DNA from: Timema cristinae
Lineage: Eukaryota; Arthropoda; Insecta; Phasmatodea; Timematidae
Reading direction: 5' to 3'
NCBI GenBank assembly: GCA_039000515.1
Contig: JBCFYV010000935.1
Span: 60,178,346 to 60,242,345, forward strand
DNA: 64,000 bases
The notes under the pieces were generated by a model. That model saw only the letters and a list, made by a program, of their open reading frames with translations, did no database searches and had not been told where the DNA came from. How positions within the stretch are numbered: the first letter of the stretch is position 1; the number at the start of each line of letters is the position of its first letter. The position numbers were made by a program, and so were the translations under genes. This document shows, in pieces, positions 44,930 to 59,100 of this stretch.

Positions 44930-45760
44930 TCATCATCATAATCACCACCACCGTTTCCAGCCTGTGGTCGGATCAGTTTAGTAAAAGGCCTCCATCTTCC
45001 TTAATCCTTCCCCCATTCTTCACCTCTTACTTGCACATTATCTGTTATTCACTCCTCTCATCTTCATCATTATATTTATCATAATTATCTTCTTTTCCAT
45101 CGTCATTACACGTCCATACCGTCTCAGTCTTGCTTCCTCTACTATCTCATGTACTCCAACATCCTCATTACATATCCATACCATCTCAGTCTTGCTTCCT
45201 CTACTATCTAACATGCTCCTCACAAACTTCATTTTCATGTCCTCCCCTTTCCTCGTCTCTCTTACATTTACTGCCATGTTTCTGCTTCAAGTGTGACAAT
45301 GGATACAAAGTATTCCCTGTACAGTACTTCCTTACACTTCAAGGACACTTCTCGTCTCAATAGCAGGACTGTTACACACCTATAGAACAATTCTCCCTGC
45401 TGTCCTCTTCTCATTAGATCCTCTCTACTCCCACGCTTCCAAGATATTTTCTTTTCTGTACCTTTATTAACTCTATTCTATTCAACTTTATAACTTTATT
45501 TGGCCTCATCTTTTTCCTTGTTATTGCCATCACTTCACATTTTGCCGTGCTAGATATTTACTTCCACACTCTTTCATTCCTTCATTCCATTCCTGTAGTT
45601 GTTCCTGTACTTCTTGTTTCTTCCCCTGCATACCATCAAAACATCAGCAAACGTAATCGCTTGCTTTCCTCCCAGAATTTTTTAACCACTTTGTCCACCC
45701 CATCTCAGTCTTAACACAACTCATGTTAGCCTCATTTTTATATCTTTGGTCTTAGCTAAT
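44930..45760 (-). pseudogene. Degraded LINE reverse-transcriptase C-terminal relic
   Basis: Read on the minus strand, pieces in several frames match the 3' part of a non-LTR retrotransposon ORF in the right order. From about 45660 downwards there is a worn RT active-site region (FADV, for the usual YADD/FADD), then a palm segment like EVQEQLQEWNEGMKECG. At about 45330 comes a stretch like KSVRKYCTGNT, then the C-terminal MAVNVRETRKGEDMKMKFVR and EEARLRRYGRVM that recall the RLRWYGHV motif of such LINEs. Stops and frameshifts interrupt it, so it is dead. A 60-70-bp internal duplication (CTCAGTCTTGCTTCCTCTAC, at about 45123 and 45185) is present. Subfamily not assigned. Confidence 0.75.
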
Positions 45761-46225
45761 GTAGCCAGAATTAAAAATTCAAATTGATAGATGTTTGACA
45801 TTTATAAATAAAGACATACATACGTAGTCCTTTGCTATCTTCTTTTATTTCCAATGTACCCCCAACTGAACATCTTACACGTCCTCTAGAGACTCTGTCT
45901 TAAGAGGTATTATAATAACACAAGTCACCATTCTAGAACTTCTCCACTAATAAACAAACATACAGCCACTGTCAGGTGGAGTTTTTGAGAATTTTGAGAC
46001 CTATTCATGACCAGGCAATAAAAGAACACAGTAATATAAATTATAAATATATTTTTATTGCAGTAATGTTATTAATAATATGTATATTTTTACCAAAAAA
46101 CATTTAAAAAAGTCAAAATATTGATCATAATTATAATTTTTTTTAATAAAATAAGATTCATATTTAAAGTTATTGTGCAGAAAAGGTAACGTTAATGGGG
46201 CTGTAACATAGATACTGGCACAGCT

Positions 46226-46260
<35 letters not shown>

Positions 46261-46689
46261 TATTTGACATGGGAAGTCTTGTGAATATAAGCATAATGAA
46301 CTCAATATTTTAATGCTGTGTGAATTTCTATGAACAAGAGCAAAAGAGCCTACCATTTTTGCCGGGAAAGGCATTTTATTATACTTTCCAGTGTTCTTTA
46401 AAATTCCGCAATTGACTTAGGACTGACGACTTTAGTTCCATACCAAATGAAGTCGTACTACAGATTCTTGAAAAACTGCATCTCACTAGCTGTGCTTGTT
46501 ATTCACCAAATTGTAACACTTTTGGTCTAGGAAAGAGGAAGGTAGAATTTATAGGCACAGTACACGCATTTATGTTGAGGTAGTGTGAAAAACCATTGGA
46601 GAAAAAACAACTAAACCTAACCAGGATTATAACTTTGGTTGGGTGTACTGAGGGTGTTGTTTTATAAATGCCTTCTCTCTCCTAATTTC
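45761..46689. other. Non-coding flank of the satellite
   Basis: Includes a CA microsatellite (46228-46258) and diverged SINE pieces at about 46528-46680, the last touching the start of the satellite. Confidence 0.5.
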
Positions 46690-46949
46690 TAACCAGTTTA
46701 GAAACGGGGCAAATCGGTTGAGCGGTATTAGGAGACTATGACACACCAAGAGGTTGCTTACATAGATTTTTTTTCTTCTATCTTTCAAGTGACATCTTAT
46801 ATTAACGGTAAAATTTCGCTGTATAAATTTTTTTTAGTAACAACGTAAGCGTAGTACATTAAAAAAAAGGTCATATTATTAAGGATTCATGTGGATTAGA
46901 TTTGTATTTGTGGCTCTTTAAATATATATAAGAAACAAGCTACCCAAAC

Positions 46950-47090
46950 CCAAGCGGCCAATTCATCATTGTGAAAAGGAACTTCCACATTTCACCAATG
47001 ATACATTTTTTGGCCCAGCCGGGAATTGAACCTGATAACCTTTGTCTCAGTGGCAGACATGGTAACACTAGAGCTATGGCGTCGAAAGAT
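46950..47090 (-). repeat. SINE-like piece inside the first satellite monomer
   Basis: CACATTTCACCAATGATACA, GCCGGGAATTGAACCTGATA (B-box complement) and CAGTGGCAGACATGG recur in every monomer, and outside the array at about 20515-20620. Confidence 0.6.
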
Positions 47091-47413
47091 ATAGTTTTAA
47101 CTAAACATTGATTATCACAATATACTTCCATTGGAATCGAAGCCACTTTCAAAGCTTAGTATAAAACAATTTAAGATATAAGTTTAATAATAATAGTTAA
47201 AAAGATGGAAATATCCTTGAAAAGAGTCGAGAGCTATGAATGAAAATGATTATTCACCTTTCATTTCTTGTGATTAGCTTAAATAAATTTCTAGTGAAGT
47301 ATGTAATAATTCTAAATATTTATTAAAGACTATTCAGATAAAACAAATCAACAATAGATAAACAGATAATTTTCCGTATCAAGAATAATAATAATAGAAA
47401 TAATAATTACTAT

Positions 47414-47656
47414 CACAGAGTCTTATTTACCGTTCGGGTTATACGTTTATGTACTATTTACACTAAGGAATTTGGAATTAGAAAGGTTTAATATAGAGAA
47501 AATGAAACCACATTTGTTTGGAAGGAGGGTGGAAAGAAATTAAGGAAAACAACCCTAAGTTCACCCTACAGAGATTCTAACCACGATCTTCCCGTCTTTG
47601 CCAGATTAGCTCAACACGAAACTAGCGCGTTAGCTAATACGTCACCTAGTATGGTG
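47414..47656 (-). repeat. Old family-1 SINE embedded in a satellite monomer
   Basis: CGTTCGGGTTATACGTTTAT, GGAATTAGAAAGGTTTAATA, GAAGGAGGGTGGAAAG, GCTCAACACGAAACTAGCGC. It is a diverged reverse family-1 SINE and recurs in each monomer (for example 49150-49392, 50870-51100). Confidence 0.78.
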
Positions 47657-50053
47657 CACCGAGACTAAAATTAATCATATGTCTGGAGGTTGGCACTACT
47701 TAGGATACTGGTTTGTGATTGTTGCCCCTTGTGATTGACACCACTTATACACGTGACCAACCAAGCAGTCGCCGGGTGGGCGATATTTGTGTTGACGGAT
47801 AGCTGTTCCCTAAATCACCAATGGTGGGTTACTTGTGAATGCGTGTTGACGGGGCGGGCAACTCAGTTGCTTCGTGTAAAATGCCAGATCTATCTTTATT
47901 TTAATCATCGGAGCAATAGTTGGTGGGGGATAGTTACCTCATCTGAAACGGCTCTAAATTCCATACCTGATTTAAAGGATCGTAAGACACTAAAACAAAA
48001 TATTGTATTGTATGGTGATAGTATAATAGATTGTTCTAGATATTCATATAAATACAGTAAAAAATTGTACATTTGTTATGATATTATTTACTTTCACAAT
48101 ATTTATATAGTGTGATGTACAACTTGTAAATATACTTTAATAGTTTAAGTACTATAATTAGAATTATGATCGTGAATCACAGTTGTCAGTTATTCAATTT
48201 TTATTTTAAAAATAATTTGCATACCATAGACAGTTTCTTTCTGCAATACCTCTTGGTTTGTCTCATTCTCCTAATACGCCTTAACAGATTTATCAAATTT
48301 TAGAAATAAATCAGATACTAACTGACAGAGCCCTCTATGATATAGTAAGTACATAGACAGTAGTAATAAGACGGAATAGTATTTCACTTGTTTCACAGAG
48401 AGCGCTGTCAGTCATATTAAAAAGTTGTCTTGGAAACGGGGCAAATCATTTGAGCGGTATTAGGAGACTATGACACTTCAAGAGGTTACTTACATTGACT
48501 TTTATCATCTCTCTCTCAAGTATAATATTAGATTTATAGTAAACTTTCACTATAAAAGTAATAGTAACAACGTATCCATAGTACACTAAAAATAGGTCAG
48601 TTATTAAGGATTTGGGCGGATTAGATTTTTTTTGCTGCTCTTTCAATATAAAAAAAATAAGTTACCAAGCCCAAGCGGTTAATTCGTCATTGTGAAAAGG
48701 AACTTCCATATTTCACCATCGATAAATTTTTTGGCCAAGCCGGGAATTGAACATGATAATCTTTGTCTCAGTGGCAGACACGGTACCGACCTAGCTATGA
48801 CGTAAAACGAGATGGTTTTAACTACACATTGATTATCACAATGTTTCTCCATTGGAATCGAAGCCAATTTCAAAGAATAATATAAAACAATTTAATCTAG
48901 ACGATTATTAATAATAGTTAAAAAGAGAGAAATATATTTGATAAGGGTCGAGATCATGAATGAAAATCCCTTATCACTGATCACTACTTGCGATTAACTT
49001 AAGTAAATTTCTAGTTATGTATGTAGTAACTATAAATATTTACTATAGAATATGCTGACAAAACAAACTGACATTAGATAACCAAATAACTTTCCGTTTT
49101 GTGTATAATTTTAATAATAATAGAAATAATAATAATTTTTATAACCGTTATTTACTACCCGCTCGGTTTATTCTTTTATGTTCTAATTACACTAAGGTGT
49201 TAGGAATTGGAGAGGTTTAATATAAAGGAAGTGAGTCCGTATGTGGTTGGAAAGAGGGTGGAAAGCAATTCTGGAAAAAACACCCCAATTTCAACCTTCT
49301 TAGATTCTAACTACGTTCTCCCCGTCCTTGACAGACTAGCTCAACACGTAACTAGCGCATTAGCTAATTACGTCACCAAGGTGGGTGTACCAAGTTTAAA
49401 ATTTATCATGGTGCATGGAAGCTGGCACTACTAGGGGTACTGGCAAGTGATTGTTGCCCCTTGTGAATGATATCACGTAAACATGTGACTAACCAAGCAG
49501 TCGCCGGTTGGGTGATAGTTGTGCCCACGGCTAAATTAGTGAATGTTGTCGGGGCGTGCAACTCATTTTCTTCGTGTGAAACGCCAAATCTTGCTCTTAG
49601 ATAATCATTAGAGCAAATCGTCGGCCGGCAATAGTTGGGGGTTGGGAGGAATAGTTGCCTTGTGTTTAACGTCTCTTAATCCCATATCAAGTTTGAAGTA
49701 GATTAAGACAATCAAATAGTTTTAATTTTGTATTGTATGACAATTATATAATCGATTGTTTGTATATTTTCGCTAAATATGTATATAAACACAATAAAAT
49801 TTCTACATTCTCATTATGTTATTCTTTATTTATCTAATATAAGGATAGTGTGATGTACAACCCGTAAATATACTTAAATAGTCTAAATACTATAATTAGA
49901 ATTGTGATTGTGTTCCACTTTTTTCAGAGATTTTATTATTATAAAAAAAAACTCATATCATTGACAGTTTCTTTCTGTAATACCTCTTGGTGAGTTTTCT
50001 TCTCCTAGTACGACTTAACAGATTTATGATGTTTAAGAAATAAAGTAGTCACT

Positions 50054-50135
50054 AACTGACAGAGCCATCTATGATATTTAATAAGTACATAGACGGAATA
50101 GTATATCACTTGTTTCACAGGTGGCTCTGTCAGTT
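50054..50135. repeat. Hairpin within satellite monomer
   Basis: Left arm AACTGACAGAGCCATCT (50054-50070), right arm AGGTGGCTCTGTCAGTT (50119-50135): 17 bases with one non-complementary position, loop 48 bases. The same structure, less perfect, lies at about 48319-48415 in the neighbouring monomer and recurs through the array. Confidence 0.8.
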
Positions 50136-53100
50136 ATATTAAAATGTTTTCTTGGAAACGGGGCTAAAGCGTTGAGAGCTATTAGGATACTATGACACAC
50201 CAAGAGGTTGCTTACATTGATTTATTCAATCTTTTTCAATTGAAATATTACATTACCGGTAAGCTATCGTTCTGTAATGAAAAATCAGTACCAACTTCAC
50301 CGGAGTATACGAAGTAATAGGTCAGTTATTAAGGATTCGAAGGACTAGGTTCTTTTTTGTGGTTCCTTAAATATAGAACAGACCACTACCTAGCCACCGG
50401 CTGCCAGTTCATCATTGTGAGAAAGGACTTCCACATTTCACCAATGATACATTTAGGCCAAACCGAAAATTGATCCTGGTAAACTTTGTCTCAGTGGTAG
50501 ACACGATACCAATATAGCTATGGCGTAGACAGATATAGTGTTAACTAAACATTGATTATCACAATGCACTTCCATTGGAATCGATGCCACTTTCAAAGCT
50601 TAGTATAAAACAATTTAAGATATAAGTTTAATAATAATAGTTAAAAAGATGGAAATATCCTTGAAAAGGGTCAGAGCTATGAATGAAAATGCTTATTCAC
50701 CTTTCATTTCTTGTGATTAGCTTAAATAAATTTCTAGTGAATTATGTAATGATTCTAAATATTTATTTAAGACAATTCAGATAAAACAAATCAACAATAG
50801 ATAACCAGATAATTATCCGTTTCAAGAATGATAATAATAGAAATAATAATCCATATCACAGCGTCTTATTTACCGTTCGGGTTATACGTTTATGTACTAT
50901 TTACACTAAGGAGTTTGGAATTGGAAAGGTTTAATATAGAGGAAATGAAACCACGTTTGTTTGGAAGGAGGGTGGAAAGAAATTCAGGAAAACCACCCTA
51001 AGTTCACCCTACAGAGATTCTAACCACGATCTTCCCGTCTTTTCCAGATTAGCTCAATACGAAACTAGCGCGTTAACTAACTACGTCACCTAGTAGGGTG
51101 CACCAAGACTAAAATTCATCATATGTCTGGAGGTTTGCACTACTTAGGATACTGGTTTGTGATTGTTGCCCCTTGTGATTGACACCACTTATACACGTGA
51201 CCAACCAAGCAGTCGCCGGGTGGGCGATATTTGTGTTGACGGATAGCTGTGCCCTAAATCACCAATGGTGGGTTACTTATGAATGCGTGTTGACGGGGCG
51301 GGCAACTCAGTTGCTTCGTGTAAAATGCCAGATCTATCTTTATTTTAATCATCGGAGCAATAGTTGGCGGGGGATCGTTACCTCATCTGAAACGGCTCTA
51401 AATTCCATACCTGATTTAAAGGATCATAAGACACTAAAACAAAATATTTTATTGTATGGTGATAATATAATAGATTGTTCTAGATATTCATAAAATACAG
51501 TAAAAAATTGTACATTTGTTATGTTATTATTTACTTACACAATATTTATATAGTGTGATGTACAAATTGTAAATATACTTTAATAGTTTAAGTACTATAA
51601 TAAGAATTATGATCGTATATCACAGTTGTCAATGATTCAATTTTTATTTTAAAAATAATTCGCATACCATAGACAGTTTCTTTCTGCAATACCTCTTGGT
51701 ATGTCTCATTCTCCTAATACGCCTTAACAGATTTATCAAGTTCTAGAAATAAATCAGATACTAACTGACAGAGCCCTCTATGATATAGTAAGTACATAGA
51801 CAGTAGTAATAAGACGGAATAGTATTTCACTTGTTTCACAGAGAGCGCTGTCAGTCATATTAAAAAGTTGTCTTGGAAACGGGGCAAATCATTTGAGCGG
51901 TATTAGGAGACTATGACACTTCAAGAGGTTACTTACATTGACTTTTATCATCTCTCTCTCAAGTAAAATATTAGATTTATAGTAAACTTTCACTATATAA
52001 AATAAATAGTAACAACGTATCCATAGTACACTAAAAATAGGTCAGTTATTAAGGATTTGGGTGGATTAGATTTTTTTTGCTGCTCTTTAAATATTAAAGA
52101 AATAAGTTACCAAGCCCAAGCGGTCAATTCGTCATTGTGAAAAGGAACTTCCATATTTCACCATCGATAAATTTTTTGGCCAAGACGGGAATTGAACATG
52201 ATAATCTTTGTATCAGTGGCAGACACGGTACTGACCTAGCTATGACGTAAAACGAGATGGTTTATAACTACACATTGATTATCACAATGTTTCTCCATTG
52301 GAATCGAAGCCAATTTCAAAGAATAATATAAAACAATTTAATCTAGACGATTATTAATAATAGTTAAAAAGAGAGAAATATATTTGATAAGGGTCGAGAT
52401 CATGAATGAAAATCCCTTATCACTGATCATTACTTGCGATTAACTTAACTAAATTTCTAGTTATGTATGTATTAACTATAAATATTTACTATAGAATATG
52501 CTGACAAAACAAACTGACATTAGATAACCAAATAACTTTCCGTTTGTGTATAATTTTAATAATAATAGAAATAATAATAATTTTTATAACCGTTTCTTAC
52601 TACCCGCTCGGTTTATTCTTTTATGTTCTAATTACACTAAGGTGTTAGGAATTGGAGAGGTTTAATATAAAGGAAGTGAGTCCGTATGTGTTGGAAAGAG
52701 GGTGGAAAGCAATTCTGGAAAAAAACACCCCAATTTCAACCTTCTTATATTCTAACTATGTTCTCCCCGTCCTTGACAGACTAGCTCAACACGTAACTAG
52801 CGCATTAGCTAATTACGTCACCAAGGTGGGTGTACCAAGTTTAAAATTTATCATAGTGCATGGAAGCTGGCACTACTAGGGGTACTGGCAAGTGATTGTT
52901 GTCCCTTGTGAATGATATCACGTAAACATGTGACTAACCAAGCAGTCGCCGGTTGGGTGATAGTTGTGCCCACGGCTAAATTAGTGAATGTTGTCGGGGC
53001 GTGCAACTCATTTTCTTCGTGTGAAACGCCAAATCTTGCTCTTAGATAATCATTAGAGCAAATCGTCGTCCGGCAATAGTTGGGGGTTGGGAGGAATAGT

Positions 53101-56100
53101 TGCCTTGTGTTTAACGTCTCTTAATCCCATATCAAGTTTGAAGTAGATAAGACAATCAAATAGTTTTAATTTGTATTGTATGACAATTATATAATCGATT
53201 GTTTGTATATTTTCGCTAAATATGTATATAAACACAATAAAATTTCTACATTCTCATTATGTCTATTCTTTATTTATCTAATATAAGGATAGTGTGATGT
53301 AGAACCCGTAAATATACTTAAATAATCTAAATACTAAAATTGAATTATGATTGTGTTCCACTTTTGTCAGATATTTTATTATTATAAAAAAAAAACTCAT
53401 ATCATTGAAGTTTCTTTTGTAATACCTCTTGGTGAGTTTTCTTCTCCTAGTACGACTTAACAGATTTATGATGTTTAAGAAATAAAGTAGTCACTAACTG
53501 GCAGACCATCTATGATATTTAATAAGTACATAGACGGAATAGTATATCACTTGTTTCACAGGTGGCTCTGTCAGTTATATTAAAATGTTTTCTTGGAAAC
53601 GGGGCTAAAGCGTTGAGAGCTATTAGGATACTATGACACACCAAGAGGTTGCTTACATTGATTTATTCAATCTTTTTCAATTGACATATTAATTACCGGT
53701 AAGCTATCGTTCTGTAAGTAAAATCAGTACCAACTTCACCGGAGTATACGAAGTAATAGGTCAGTTATTAAGGATTCGAAGGACTAGTTTCTTTTTTGTG
53801 GTTCCTTAAATATAGAACAGAACACTACCTAGCCACCGTCTGCCAGTTCATCATTGTGAGAAAGGACTTCCACATTTCACCAATGATACATTTTGGCCAA
53901 ACGAAAATTGACCTGGTAAACTTTGTCTCAGTGGTAGACACGATACCAATATAGCTATGGCGTAGACAGATATAGTGTTAACTAACCATTGATTATCACA
54001 ATGCACTTCCATTGGAATCGATGCCACTTTCAAGGCTTAGTATAAAACAATTTAAGATATAAGTTTAATAATAATAGTTAAAAAGATGGAAATATCCTTG
54101 AAAAGGGTCAGAGCTATGAATGAAAATGCTTATTCACCTTTCATTTCTTGTGATTAGCTTAAATAAATTTCTAGTGAAGTATGTAATGATTCTAAATATT
54201 TATTTAAGACAATTCAGATAAAACAAATCAACAATAGATAACCAGATAATTATCCGTTTCAAGAATAATAATAATAGAAATAATAATCCCTATCACAGCG
54301 TCTTATTTACCGTTCGGGTTATACGTTTATGTACTATTTACACTAAGGAGTTTGGAATTGAAAGGTTTAATATAGAGAAATGAAACCACTTTGTTTGGAA
54401 GGAGGGTGGAAAGAAATTCAGGAAAACCACCCTAAGTTCACCCTATAGAGATTCTAACCACGATCTTCCCGTCTTTTCCAGATTAGCTCAAACGAAACTA
54501 GCGCGTTAACTAACTACGTCACCTAGTAGGGTGCACCAAGACTAAAATTCATCATATGTCTGGAGGTTTGCACTACTTAGGATACTGGTTTGTGATTGTT
54601 GCCCCTTGTGAATTGACACCACTTATACACGTGACCAACCAAGCAGTCGCCGGGTGGGCGATATTTGTGTTGACGGATAGCTGTGCCCTAAATCACCAAT
54701 GGTGGGTTACTTATGAATGCGTGTTGACGGGGCGGGCAACTCAGTTGCTTCGTGTAAAATGCCAGATCTATCTTTATTTTAATCATCGGAGCAATAGTTG
54801 GCGGGGATCGTTACCTCATCTGAAACGGCTCTAAATTCCATACCTGATTTAAAGGATCATAAGACACTAAAACAAAATATTTTATTGTATGGTGATAATA
54901 TAATAGATTGTTCTAGATATTCATAAAAATACAGTAAAAAATTGTACATTTGTTATGTATTATTTACTTACACAATATTTATATAGTGTGATGTACAAAT
55001 TGTAAATATACTTTAATAGTTTAAGTACTATAATAAGAATTATGATCGTATATCACAGTTGTCAATGATTCAATTTTTATTTTAAAAATAATTCGCATAC
55101 CATAGACAGTTTCTTTCTGCAATACCTCTTGGTATGTCTCATTCTCCTAATACGCCTTAACAGATTTATCAAGTTCTAGAAATAAATCAGATACTAACTG
55201 ACAGAGCCCTCTATGATATAGTAAGTACATAGACAGTAGTAATAAGACGGAATAGTATTTCACTTGTTTCACAGAGAGCGCTGTCAGTCATATTAAAAAG
55301 TTGTCTTGGAAACGGGGCAAATCATTTGAGCGGTATTAGGAGACTATGACACTTCAAGAGTTTACTTACATTGACTTTTATCATCTATCTCTAAGTATAA
55401 TATTAGATTTATAGTAAACTTTCACTATATAAAAAATAGTAACAACGTATCCATAGTACACTAAAAATAGGTCAGTTATTAAGGATTTGGGCGTATTAGA
55501 TTTTTTTTGCTGCTCTTTCAATATAAAAAAAATAAGTTACCAAGCCCAAGCGGTTAATTCGTCATTGTGAAAAGGAACTTCCATATTTCACCATCGTTAA
55601 ATTTTTTGGCCAAGCCGGGAATTGAACATGATAATCTTTGTATCAGTGGCAGACACGGTACCGACCTAGCTATGACGTAAAACGAGATGGTTATAACTAC
55701 ACATTGATTATCACAATGTTTCTCCATTGGAATCGAAGCCAATTTCAAAGAATAATATAAAACAATTTAATCTAGACGATTATTAATAATAGTTAAAAAG
55801 AGAGAAATATATTTGATAAGGGTCGAGATCATGAATGAAAATCCCTTATCACTGATCATTACTTGCGATTAACTTAACTAAATTTCTAGTTATGTATGTA
55901 TTAACTATAAATATTTACTATAGAATATGCTGACAAAACAAACTGACATTAGATAACCAAATAACTTTCCGTTTTGTGTATATTTTTAAAAATAATAATA
56001 ATTTTTATAACCGTTTCTTACAACCCGCTCGGTTTATTCTTTTATGTTCTAATTACACTAAGGTGTTAGGAATTGGAGAGGTTTAATATAAAGGAAGAGA

Positions 56101-59100
56101 GTCCGTATGTGGTTGGAAAGAGGGTGGAAAGCAATTCTGGAAAAAACACCCCAATTTCAACCTTCTTATATTCTAACTACATTCTCCCCGTCCTTGACAG
56201 ACTAGCTCAACACGTAACTAGCGCATTAGCTAATTACGTCACCAAGGTGGGTGTACCTAGTTTAAAATTTATCATAGTGCATGGAAGCTGGCACTACTAG
56301 GGGTACTGGCAAGTGATTGTTGCCCTTTGTGAATGATATCACGTAAACATGTGACTAACCAAGCAGTCGCCGGTTGGGTGATAGTTGTGCCCACGGCTAA
56401 ATTAGTGAATGTTGTCGGGGTGTGCAACTCATTTTCTTCGTGTGAAACGCCAAATCTTGCTCTTAGATAATCATTAGAGCAAATCGTCGTCCGGCAATAG
56501 TTGGGGGTTGGGAGGAATAGTTGCCTTGTGTTTAACGTCTCTTAATCCCATATCAAGTTTGAAGTAGATTAAGACAATCAAATAGTTTTAATTTTGTATT
56601 GTATGACAATTATATAATCTATTGTTTGTATATTTTCGCTAAATATGTATATAAACACAATAAAATTTCTACATTCTCATTATGTTATTCTTTATTTATC
56701 TAATATAAGGATAGTGTGATGTACAACCCATAAATATACTTAAATAGTCTAAATACTATAATTGGAATTATGATTGTGTTCCACTTTTGTCAGATATTTT
56801 ATTATTATAAAAAAAATTACTCATATCATAGACAGTTTCTTTGTGTAATACCTCTTGGTGAGTTTTCTTCTCCTAGTACGACTTAACAGATTTATGATGT
56901 TTAAGAAATAAAGTAGTCACTAACTGACAGAGCCATCTATGATATTTAATAAGTACATAGACGGAATAGTATATCACTTGTTTCACAGGTGGCTCTGTCA
57001 GTTATATTAAAATGTTTTCTTGGAAACGGGGCTAAAGCGTTGAGAGCTATTAGGATACTATGACACACCAAGAGGTTGCTTACATTGATTTATTCAATCT
57101 TTTTCAATTGAAATATTACATTACCGGTAAGCTATCGTTCTGTAAAGTAAAATCAGTACCAACTTCACCGGAGTATACGAAGTAATAGGTCAGTTATTAA
57201 GGATTCGAAGGACTAGTTTCTTTTTTGTGGTTCCTTAAATATAGAACAGAACACTACCTAGCCACCGTCTGCCAGTTCATCATTGTGAGAAAGGACTTCC
57301 ACATTTCACCAATGATACATTTAGCCAAACGGAAAATTGAACCTGGTAAATTTTTTCTCAGTGGTAGACACGATACCAATATAGCTATGGTGTAGACAGA
57401 TATAGTGTTAACTAACCATTGATTATCACAATGCACTTCCATTGGAATCGATGCCACTTTCAAGGCTTAGTATAAAACAATTTAAGATATAAGTTTAATA
57501 ATAATAGTTAAAAAGATGGAAATATCCTTGAAAAGGGTCAGAGCTATGAATGAAAATGCTTATTCACCTTTCATTTCTTGTGATTAGCTTAAATAAATTT
57601 CTAGTGAAGTATGTAATGATTCTAAATATTTATTTAAGACAATTCAGATAAAACAAATCAACAATAGATAACCAGATAATTATCCGTTTCAAGAATGATA
57701 ATAATAGAAATAATAATCCCTATCACAGCGTCTTATTTACCGTTCGGGTTATACGTTTATGTACTATTTACACTAAGGAGTTTGGAATTGGAAAGGTTTA
57801 ATATAGAGGAAATGAAACCACGTTTGTTTGGAAGGAGGGTGGAAAGAAATTCAGGAAAACACCCTAAGTTCACCCTACAGAGATTCTAACCACGATCTTC
57901 CCGTCTTTTCCAGATTAGCTCAACACGAAACTAGCGCGTTAACTAACTACGTCACCTAGTAGGGTGCACCAAGACTAAAATTCATCATATGTCTGGAGGT
58001 TTGCACTACTTAGGATACTGGTTTGTGATTGTTGCCCCTTGTGATTGATACCACTTATACACGTGACCAACCAAGCAGTCGCCGGGTGGGCGATATTTGT
58101 GTTGACGGATAGCTGTGCCCTAAATCACCAATGGTGGGTTACTTATGAATGCGTGTTGACGGGGCGGGCAACTCAGTTGCTTCGTGTAAAATGCCAGATC
58201 TATCTTTATTTTAATCATCGGAGCAATAGTTGGCGGGGGATCATTACCTCATCTGAAACGGCTCTAAATTCCATACCTGATTTAAAGGATCATAAGACAC
58301 TAAAACAAAATATTTTATTGTATGGTGATAATATAATAGATTGTTCTAGATATTCATAAAAATACAGTAAAAAATTGTACATTTGTTATGTTATTATTTA
58401 CTTACACAATATTTATATAGTGTGATGTACAAATTGTAAATATACTTTAATAGTTTAAGTACTATAATAAGAATTATGATCGTATATCACAGTTGTCAAT
58501 GATTCAATTTTTATTTTAAAAATAATTCGCATACCATAGACCGTTTCTTTCTGCAATACCTCTTGGTATGTCTCATTCTCCTAATACGCCTTAACAGATT
58601 TATCAAGTTCTAGAAATAAATCAGATACTAACTGACAGAGCCCTCTATGATATAGTAAGTACATAGACAGTAGTAATAAGACGGAATAGTATTTCACTTG
58701 TTTCACAGAGAGCGCTGTCAGTCATATTAAAAAGTTGTCTTGGAAACGGGGCAAATCATTTGAGCGGTATTAGGAGACTATGACACTTCAAGAGGTTACT
58801 TACATTGACTTTTATCATCTCTCTCTCAAGTAAAATACTAGATTTATAGTAAACTTTCACTATATAAAATAAATAGTAACAACGTATCCATAGTACACTA
58901 AAAATAGGTCAGTTATTAAGGATTTGGGTGGATTAGATTTTTTTGCTGCTCTTTAAATATTAAAGAAATAAGTTACCAAGCCCAAGCGGTCAATTCGTCA
59001 TTGTGAAAAGGAACTTCCATATTTCACCATCGATAAATATTTTGGCCAAGACGGGAATTGAACATGATAATCTTTGTATCAGTGGCAGACACGGTACTGA

